Assembly (NCBI RefSeq): GCF_026241095.1
Contig: NZ_JAPFGB010000007.1
Location: 1-64,000 of the forward strand
From: Saccharopolyspora sp. NFXS83
Lineage (GTDB): Bacteria > Actinomycetota > Actinomycetes > Mycobacteriales > Pseudonocardiaceae
Reading direction: 5' to 3'
DNA length: 64,000 bases
The notes beneath the pieces are model-generated. The model ran no database searches. It saw only the letters and a program-made list of their open reading frames with translations, and had not been told where the DNA came from. Positions 58,001-64,000 of the stretch are shown piece after piece. Made by a program: the position numbers and the translations under genes. How positions within the stretch are numbered: the first letter of the stretch is position 1; the number at the start of each line of letters is the position of its first letter.

Positions 58001-61000
58001 TCATCTTCGGATCCGCCGCCTCCTCCGACGGCGGGGTGCCCGGCGGCCCTCGACGATCGCGGCGGCGGGCAGCACCGCCGGATGCACCGGTTCCGGTGCG
58101 GCGTGCCCCGGTTCCCCGTTCAGCGGCAGCAATCCTGGCCGGTGGTGCGGTTCCACCCGCAGCAGCCCCCACAACCCGGCGTTGACCTGGTTGATGGTCA
58201 AACCGTCCCGGATGAGGAAGTCACCGGTCCGGCCCCTGGGGCCACCGGCACCACCGATGAGCTCGATGGTCGCCTCGGTCTCCGGCAGCATTCCGCCGAC
58301 GGCGGAGCGGATCGCGGCGTTCGCGTCGCCGCGCTGGTAACGCCACATGTGCCCCGCCACCAGCATCGTGTGCACCCGCCCCCGATCGGCGCCGTGCACG
58401 AACCGCACGGTCACCGGATCACCTCGGTGAGCGCGGAACACCGGCGTCGCCGGGTCGCCGTGCACCCGCGAGCTGAACACGTGCGCCTGTTCCGGATCGT
58501 CGCGCAGCCGCGGGGCGAAGCGTTCGTTGCGGTAGTTGATGCCGCGGTTGCCCCGCTCGTAGGGATCCAGGTCGACGTCCTCGCCCGACACGGCCTCCGG
58601 GATCGGTTCGCCGTCGCGGTCGAACAACCGCACGCCGTCCTGCCAGATCGCCACGAACTCGCGGGTGGCCCGCGCGGCGCCCTCCTCGACCCAGCGGACG
58701 TCGGCAACCGCGCCGGTGGCCGGTCCGCCGGTCACCGGATCCGTCCAGCTCGCCCCCGGTGGTTCGATGATCAGCGTTCCGAACAGGCCGTGGTGCGCGT
58801 TGCCGCGGCGGTCCCCGAAGTCGGACAGCGCGATCGTCGAACCCGCGATCTCGGGTGCGGCGAACCAGTAGGTCGTGATCGACTCGCCGGGCCGCACCGT
58901 CTGGTCCGCGTTGAACCCGACGGTCGACCCGTCGGAGGTCCGCACGTCGTAGTCGACCATCCCGCCGTGCAACGACACCCGGTCACCGCGCGGGAACGGA
59001 GCGTCCGCGGGCAGCGGCACGTGGTCGCCGTGCGGTGGCTGGCCGCCGGGGCGCAGCCCGTTGGTCAGCGTGATCTCGATGCACTCACCGGCGCTCGCCC
59101 GCAGGACCAGCGGTGCCGGTTGCCGGAGCCCCGCGCGCACCGCCGCCGCGTCCTGCGACCTGACGTAGGCCAGCCCGAACGGATCGTGGTCCCGGTCCTC
59201 GGGGTTGAACCTGAGCGGATGCTCGACCGCGTCGACGTCGAACGAGCGCACCGGTGCCGTGCGCGGGCAGGTGTTCACCGGTTCCGCGCGCGGTGGCGCG
59301 TGCCCTGGAGGCCGAGGCCGGTCGACGACCGGCCTCGGCTCGGGCGCCTGCCCCGGGAGGCCGTGATCGGGCAGCGGAGCCAGGTCCCGCTGCGGCCGGT
59401 CGGTGGTGCGGAAGATCCCCCACAGCCCCAGCCACTGGTCGTCGAGCGCGGTCGATCCGTACATGAAGTCGCCCGGACCACCGGCACCTCTGTTCACGAT
59501 CGCCGGGCCGCCGTTGCCCGGTGTCACTTCGGCTTCGTCCTTGAGCTCCTCGCCCTCCATGCCCCGGTGGACGATGGTCGACCCGACGATCTCGTAGTTG
59601 AAGTACTCGGCGAGCCCGAGGGCCTGCTGGTCGGTGAGATCGCTGTTCGGGTTGTCGGGCTCGTTGAGCCATTTGTGCCCGTGCAAGGTGAAGTCGTGCA
59701 TCTCCTCGTGCGCCGCGGCGATGTTGCGGATCAGCACGGGTTCACCGGTGTAGGCGCGCAGCACCGGAGTGGCCGGGTCGCCGTGCACCGTCGAGGAGTA
59801 CGCGTAGGCCGGGTCACCGCGAGGCCCCGGCACACCTGGCCGGGTGCGGATCTGGAACGGCTCGTTGCGGTAGTTCACCGCGTACCCGCCCTGGTCTTCA
59901 CCGAAATCACCGGGAACGCCGGGCGGCTGGACCGGCGGCCCCGCGCCGAAGTTCCGCCACAGCGGGACGCGGTCGGCGTAGTAGAGGGTGAATTCGCGGA
60001 AGTCCATGCCCAGGTCGGACTCGATGATCGCCACGGTGCCGACGCCGTCGGTGGGCTCGCCGGTCCGGGTGTCGCGCCAGATCGCGTCCGGCGGTTCGAC
60101 GTTCATCGACGCGTACAGCCCCTTCTGCTGGTGCAGGCTGGGGTACTGGTGGTCGTGGAAGAACACCGATCTCAGCGGTTCGTCCACGTACCACCGGAAC
60201 GCGGCCGTCTGCCCGAGCATCGCGGTCTGCGCGTAGTTGAACCCGACGGACGTGCCGTCCGAAGCGAGCTCGTCGAACCGGACCAGGTGCACGTGGGCGG
60301 AGACCTCCGAGGTCTCCTCCGGCAGCATGTAGTCGCCGTCGAGGCGGTTGACGTGGTCGATCGGCTCGTCGGGATCCTCGTCCAGGTGCAGGTCGTTGGT
60401 GAGCAGGATCCGCATGCAGTCGCCCTGGCGCGCTCGGATCGTGTACGGCTCGGGTCTCTCCCGCCCGGAGGTGACCGCGTCGAGGTGGCTCTCCTCGACG
60501 TACAGCCGGCCCTGGCGGTCCTTCCACCCCGCTTCGTTGTAGAGCAGCGGCATGTCGACGGCGTGCGGCCGGTAGGTGCGTTCCGGGCGCTCCGGCGGGC
60601 ACGGGTCGACGAACCCGGCGCCGGGCTTGTCCGGGTCCAGCGCCGGCATGTTCGCCGCCTCCATCGGCGTAGGCCCGCGGACCGTGTCGCCGGGGCGCCG
60701 AAGCTCCGCGAAGTCGTCCTCGATGACGGTGTGCGGCGGTTTGTACGCGCGCTGGCCGAATTCTCCTTTGACGAACAGCGGAAAACCGGGATGCCGGGCG
60801 TCCGGCGCGGGTGTCGCACCGGCCCGGTCCGGCAGCTCCTGCAGCGCTTGCAGCGGCGTGCCGTCCGGGTTGGACGCGGTGCCGTCGCGCAGCCGGTCGA
60901 AGATCCGCAGGTGACCCCAGAAGCCCTGCGCGAAGTGCGGGTAGAAGTGGCAGTGGAAGACCGAATCGCCGATGGTGCCCTGCACTCCGCCCGCACCGCC

Positions 61001-62791
61001 TTCCAGGCGCAGCTCGAACGCCTCACCCGGCCCGATCGCCTGGACGTCCTTGCGCGGTGACGCCGGGTTGTTCGGGTCGGCGAACCAGCGTTGGGTGTGC
61101 TGGTGCCAGGGGTGGGTCTCGCGGACGCCGGGGTGGATGAGCGCGAACCGGACCGGGTCGCCCAGGTACGCCTTGGAGATCATCGCGTCGGTGTCCACCA
61201 CCGGCGGTCCGCCGGGTTCGCCCGGTCGCGTCAGCTTGCCCTCGTCGCCGAAGACCCACGACTGCAGGTGCGATTCCTCGCTCTGGCACTTCGCGCCGGG
61301 ATCTTCGACGACCCGCCCGAGGTCCGCCACGAAACCGTCGCAGAAGTGATCTTCCGTGGTGAAGGTGCGCCCGTTGGGCAAGGTGATGGTCTTCGCCACG
61401 CCCGACGGGTTCTCCGGGGTGGGCGTCCCCCGATGTTCCAAGATCGCCCGCAACCGGTTCCGCAGCGGCTCGCTGCGGTAGTTGATCCCGAACGTGGAGT
61501 CCGGCAGGCCCGTGGTGGGGAAGGTGGGTTGCTCGCCGTCGCGGTCCCGGACCCCTTCGACCTCGTCCATGATCATGATGGCGAGGGAGCGGTGGTCCTC
61601 GCCGTCCGGAACCCGGACGTCGGCGAACAGCTCGGACTGCACCGCCCGGCCGGTCCCGCGGTCGAGCAGGTCCGCGCCGGTGATCGGGTCGTGCCAGGTC
61701 GAACCCCGCGGGTGCACGATCACGCCGCCGAACAAGCCGCGCTGGGTGCTCGTGGAGCCTTCGGCCGCGCTGTCGAGGTTCGCGATGTCCACGACCGGCG
61801 CCTGCCCCTCGTGGTCGGCGTACCAGGTGAACGTGCCCTGCTCGCGGTGGCCGAGCGAGGTGTCCGGGTTCCCGCCGACCATCGCCCCGTCGGAGTCCCG
61901 CGGGTCGAACTGCACCAGGCCGTCGGGATGGATGCCCACCCGGCGGTCTCGGATGTCGTTGCGCAGCTCGATCCGCACGCAGTCCCCGACGTTCGCCCGG
62001 ATCGTCAACGGCTGGGACAGCTGCGGATTCCGCTGCAGGTCCCGCTTGCCGACGCGGGCGTCGTCGTTCTTCAGCGCGTAGACCAACCCGTCCGGCAGGT
62101 GGTCTCCCCAGCCGTTGAGCGGGATGTCCAGCTGGAACGCGGACAGGTCGTAGGTGATCTGCCGAGCTCCGGCCGGGCACACCCCCGACGGCGGCGGCGC
62201 GGCGGGAGCAGGCGACGTCCGGCCGGGATCACCTGTCGCCGGTAGCGCGCAGAGCGGCACCACCACGAGCACCGACAGCACCCCTGCCACCGAAGCCCGC
62301 CGCCACGACCGCTCGCGCCACCACCGGCCGACCGCCACGATCGCCGCCGTCGGCAGGCAGACCACGGCCGCCGACGCCAGCATCACCGGCGCCGCCACCG
62401 CCGCCTGGTGCACGACCCCACCCGCATCAGGCAGCGACTGCGCCCTGCCGAGGAGCAGCCCGGACAGCGCCGTCCTGGCCGGGAGCACGACCGACAGCGC
62501 CGCGCACATCGCGAGCGCGGTGGCGCACGACCGCTGCACCCACCGGGTCGCCGGCGCGGCGGCGCCCACCGCGACGTCGGCACCCGCCAGTGCCAAGACC
62601 ACGGCCGCCATGGCGAACGCGAACGCGAACAGCCCGAATCCCACCGCTTGCACCGGCGCGGGAAATCCGCCGACGCCGATCCACCCGACGCCGCGCGGAT
62701 CGGCCAGCGCGACGCCCGCGGTGATCACCGCAGACACGGCGCTCCGGGCCAGCACCGACGACCGGTACCGGCGCTGCATCGTCGTCCGCAC
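58001..62791 (-). CDS. Giant membrane-anchored multicopper oxidase with six or more cupredoxin domains
   Basis: This 1,596-aa protein starts at GTG 62791 behind GGAGGAGG. The first about 190 residues form a membrane domain of about five helices (VLARSAVSAVITAGVAL, AVGFGLFAFAFAMAAVVLAL, AVVCLPTAAIVAVG, VAGVLSVLVVVPLCAL). A very long extracytoplasmic region of repeated cupredoxin-like units follows. Copper motifs are HPWHQHTQRW near residue 560 and VFHCHFYPHFAQGF near 612 (HxxHxH and HCHxxxH, with Phe in the axial slot). A second set has SAHVHLV, VFFHDHQ and DFTLHGHKW. The third region (SLHGGMVDYD) looks partly degraded in ligands. The size and the FHCHFYPHFAQG block recall MnxG-type Mn(II) oxidases. 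The substrate is unproven. Confidence 0.85.
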   Translation of the reverse strand: MRTTMQRRYRSSVLARSAVSAVITAGVALADPRGVGWIGVGGFPAPVQAVGFGLFAFAFAMAAVVLALAGADVAVGAAAPATRWVQRSCATALAMCAALSVVLPARTALSGLLLGRAQSLPDAGGVVHQAAVAAPVMLASAAVVCLPTAAIVAVGRWWRERSWRRASVAGVLSVLVVVPLCALPATGDPGRTSPAPAAPPPSGVCPAGARQITYDLSAFQLDIPLNGWGDHLPDGLVYALKNDDARVGKRDLQRNPQLSQPLTIRANVGDCVRIELRNDIRDRRVGIHPDGLVQFDPRDSDGAMVGGNPDTSLGHREQGTFTWYADHEGQAPVVDIANLDSAAEGSTSTQRGLFGGVIVHPRGSTWHDPITGADLLDRGTGRAVQSELFADVRVPDGEDHRSLAIMIMDEVEGVRDRDGEQPTFPTTGLPDSTFGINYRSEPLRNRLRAILEHRGTPTPENPSGVAKTITLPNGRTFTTEDHFCDGFVADLGRVVEDPGAKCQSEESHLQSWVFGDEGKLTRPGEPGGPPVVDTDAMISKAYLGDPVRFALIHPGVRETHPWHQHTQRWFADPNNPASPRKDVQAIGPGEAFELRLEGGAGGVQGTIGDSVFHCHFYPHFAQGFWGHLRIFDRLRDGTASNPDGTPLQALQELPDRAGATPAPDARHPGFPLFVKGEFGQRAYKPPHTVIEDDFAELRRPGDTVRGPTPMEAANMPALDPDKPGAGFVDPCPPERPERTYRPHAVDMPLLYNEAGWKDRQGRLYVEESHLDAVTSGRERPEPYTIRARQGDCMRILLTNDLHLDEDPDEPIDHVNRLDGDYMLPEETSEVSAHVHLVRFDELASDGTSVGFNYAQTAMLGQTAAFRWYVDEPLRSVFFHDHQYPSLHQQKGLYASMNVEPPDAIWRDTRTGEPTDGVGTVAIIESDLGMDFREFTLYYADRVPLWRNFGAGPPVQPPGVPGDFGEDQGGYAVNYRNEPFQIRTRPGVPGPRGDPAYAYSSTVHGDPATPVLRAYTGEPVLIRNIAAAHEEMHDFTLHGHKWLNEPDNPNSDLTDQQALGLAEYFNYEIVGSTIVHRGMEGEELKDEAEVTPGNGGPAIVNRGAGGPGDFMYGSTALDDQWLGLWGIFRTTDRPQRDLAPLPDHGLPGQAPEPRPVVDRPRPPGHAPPRAEPVNTCPRTAPVRSFDVDAVEHPLRFNPEDRDHDPFGLAYVRSQDAAAVRAGLRQPAPLVLRASAGECIEITLTNGLRPGGQPPHGDHVPLPADAPFPRGDRVSLHGGMVDYDVRTSDGSTVGFNADQTVRPGESITTYWFAAPEIAGSTIALSDFGDRRGNAHHGLFGTLIIEPPGASWTDPVTGGPATGAVADVRWVEEGAARATREFVAIWQDGVRLFDRDGEPIPEAVSGEDVDLDPYERGNRGINYRNERFAPRLRDDPEQAHVFSSRVHGDPATPVFRAHRGDPVTVRFVHGADRGRVHTMLVAGHMWRYQRGDANAAIRSAVGGMLPETEATIELIGGAGGPRGRTGDFLIRDGLTINQVNAGLWGLLRVEPHHRPGLLPLNGEPGHAAPEPVHPAVLPAAAIVEGRRAPRRRRRRRIRR

Positions 62792-62878
62792 GAGGCCTCC
62801 TCCCGCTTTCTTCCGTCGAGCTGTCGGATGAATCGCTGTGCGGGCGGGCCCCTCGGACTCCACCGCCGCGCGAACCGC

Positions 62879-63424
62879 CTAATGACCGCCGTGACCGCGC
62901 CCCAACGGCTCGGGTTCTCGCGGCGGGACCGGCTCCTGCTCCATCGGCCGAACCGGCAGGCCGACGGTGATGTCGTCGTCGCCGTCCGGAACGGTCAGCC
63001 GGACGTGCTCGGCGCCGTCCGGGGCGCGGAACCGCAGCCGTTCCTCGACGGTGCCGCCCGGCCGGATCCGCCGCGGCCCGCCGACTCCCGCGACCGCCTC
63101 GGCCGGTCCGACCGCATCGTCGATCCGCAGCTCTACGTCCTCAAAGGACAGTCGCACGGGTGCGCCGGTCGTGTTGCGCAGTTGCAGCACGATCTGAACT
63201 TCGGGGCCGTGTTCCATCGGCATCGGCGCGATCATCTGATCCATCGGCGGTGACGGGATCAACGTGGCCGTGGCGTCCAGCCAACCGGAACCCCACCGCG
63301 CCGGGACGCCGACCGCGGGTTCCGGTGCCGCGACGCCGAATCCCACCGCGCAGGCGGCGAGCAACGGCAACGGCAGCAGGCCGAGCGTCCGCCACCTGCG
63401 ACGGGACCGAGCGGGGAACCGCAT
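62879..63424 (-). CDS. Methionine/histidine-rich lipoprotein upstream of the multicopper oxidase
   Basis: This 181-aa predicted lipoprotein has a basic start (RFPARSRRRWR), a hydrophobic core and the lipobox LAAC with C25. A Met-rich metal-binding-like stretch (PPMDQMIAPMPMEHG) precedes an Ig-like or cupredoxin-like domain (VQIVLQLRNTTGAPVRLSFEDVEL, RIRPGGTVEERLRF, VRLTVPDG). The C-terminus is GRGHGGH, a potential copper site. ATG 63424 follows GAGG at six bases. The multicopper oxidase gene starts 88 bp downstream, so the two probably form one unit in which this protein would deliver or buffer copper outside the membrane. Confidence 0.78.
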   Translation of the reverse strand: MRFPARSRRRWRTLGLLPLPLLAACAVGFGVAAPEPAVGVPARWGSGWLDATATLIPSPPMDQMIAPMPMEHGPEVQIVLQLRNTTGAPVRLSFEDVELRIDDAVGPAEAVAGVGGPRRIRPGGTVEERLRFRAPDGAEHVRLTVPDGDDDITVGLPVRPMEQEPVPPREPEPLGRGHGGH

Positions 63425-63569
63425 GTGCACCTCGCATGCGCGGCCGAGCGTGCACCGCATCCAGACGGACCTTCACCAAGGGGAGCACGACGAGATGTAC
63501 CGCTCCGCCCACTGCTGCGCCAACAAGCGCAACCAAGAAGAACCCGAAGGGATCAGTGTTGTCCGGCAT
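63425..63569 (-). CDS. Possible start of a small membrane protein overlapping the lipoprotein gene
   Basis: An open frame from ATG 63569 encodes a hydrophobic segment (FGFFLVALVGAAVGGAVHLV, then VLPLVKV) preceded by PDNTDP. It would overlap the lipoprotein gene in another frame and run to 63141, but only its first about 45 codons look gene-like. Codon use is less GC-rich than nearby. It may be a small membrane partner, or the first part of a frame-damaged gene. It is kept only as a weak candidate. Confidence 0.25.
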
Positions 63570-63715
63570 TCAGAGCGCGTCTCGTCAACGGGGCGCGAAT
63601 CTCGTGCCATGCGGGGGATCCGGTGAGGTTCTGAGCTGAGTTCCGCTCGCGGGCGAGGAGTTCGTCGCGACCGCTCCCGAGGAATCTCCCCGGAAGAACC
63701 CCGATCAGATCCGGG

Positions 63716-64000
63716 TCAGTCGAGCACCATCAGCCATCCGGCCAGCGCGAGCAACGTGACCAGCAGCACCGGCACGGTGAGCACGATCCCGGTGCGGAAG
63801 TAGCGCCCCCACCCGACGTGCAAGCCCTTGCGGTCGAGCACGTGCAGCCACAGCAAGGTGGCCAGGCTGCCGATCGGCGTGATCTTCGGCCCCAGGTCGG
63901 ACCCGATGACGTTCGCGTACACCATCGCCTCGTGCGCGAGCCCGGTCGCGCCCGCGCCCGCGATGGCCAGCGCGGCGATCAGCACCGTCGGCAGGTTGTT
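63716..64000 (-). CDS. ArsB-type anion permease, C-terminal part (runs off the window)
   Basis: This is the C-terminal end of a 10-12 helix ArsB/NhaD-type carrier. Its last four segments are visible, with the typical [32 protein letters not shown] block and [15 protein letters not shown] near the end. The frame is open to the window end (NNLPTVLIA continues upstream), so the N-terminus lies outside. The motif [18 protein letters not shown] is shared by arsenite efflux permeases. With the copper-type genes next to it, it hints at a metal or metalloid resistance cluster. Confidence 0.85.
   Translation of the reverse strand, partial: NNLPTVLIAALAIAGAGATGLAHEAMVYANVIGSDLGPKITPIGSLATLLWLHVLDRKGLHVGWGRYFRTGIVLTVPVLLVTLLALAGWLMVLD

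Noticed and set aside
58082-61060. A 992-codon open frame on the plus strand opposite the giant multicopper oxidase gene
   Set aside because: The predicted protein is Arg/Val/Gly/Asp-rich without any motif. The oxidase frame holds the copper motifs, so this is antisense shadow.
1-64000. tRNA, rRNA or CRISPR arrays
   Set aside because: I looked for the T-loop GGTTCGA pattern with matching stems, long rRNA-like stretches and regularly spaced short repeats, and found none that hold up.

Overview
The window looks like a chromosomal segment of a high-GC actinomycete, most likely of the Pseudonocardiales (Saccharopolyspora-like). The reasons are uniformly high GC, frequent GTG starts, a fused fbiC for coenzyme F420, a zinc-free L36 gene behind a Zur-type box, and twin-copy secreted families typical of soil actinomycetes. 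No tRNA, rRNA, CRISPR array or phage module was seen.

Layout. 0-6 kb: a decayed stretch with a 5'-truncated [2Fe-2S] oxidoreductase subunit and a 5'-truncated, frameshifted PucR-type regulator joined head to head, then two tandem sialidase-fold secreted proteins, a flavohemoprotein remnant and an intact L-fuconate dehydratase. 6-11.5 kb: a DJ-1/PfpI protein, an IS1634-type transposase, fbiC, then a block of three 63-bp tandem repeats rich in palindromes. 11.7-18.5 kb: an orphan histidine kinase, two membrane-anchored beta-propeller proteins and a secreted beta-helix protein. 18.5-20.6 kb: a second collapsed divergent pair (YncE-like propeller and LysR remnants) and a VOC protein. 21-23.7 kb: a two-component system with a small exported protein behind paired palindromes. 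23.7-25 kb: a 182-bp direct repeat brackets a small secreted SH3-like protein, and one repeat copy is the tail of the nearby methyltransferase gene. 25-31.7 kb: an EmrB-type exporter, an NmrA-like reductase, a MarR regulator, a 52-aa protein made of two repeats, smpB and an exported unknown protein.

31.7-37 kb holds a TetR-controlled, translationally coupled catabolic operon (alpha/beta hydrolase, luciferase-like monooxygenase, alcohol dehydrogenase, acyl-CoA dehydrogenase-like flavoprotein). 38-42 kb has an O-acetylhomoserine sulfhydrylase-type enzyme next to an isopenicillin-N-synthase-like dioxygenase, Zur-linked rpmJ and a DEDDh exonuclease. 42-51 kb is an eight-gene operon divergent from an IclR regulator. 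It carries homogentisate 1,2-dioxygenase, fumarylacetoacetase and, coupled between them, an uncharacterised 285-aa protein that could fill the isomerase step. An MFS importer, a flavin oxidoreductase, two SDRs and an NTF2-like protein lie upstream in the same run.

51-58 kb: an amidohydrolase, FxsA, an SGNH hydrolase, a GH3 glucosidase and a small possibly leaderless gene. 58-64 kb: a 1,596-aa membrane-anchored multi-cupredoxin oxidase, a Met/His-rich lipoprotein and the 3' part of an ArsB-type permease, suggesting metal oxidation or resistance.

The most unusual items are the giant multicopper protein, the unknown protein between hmgA and fahA, two families of intergenic repeats, and the repeated loss of promoter regions between divergent genes. 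All functional calls come from reading the sequence without database searches.
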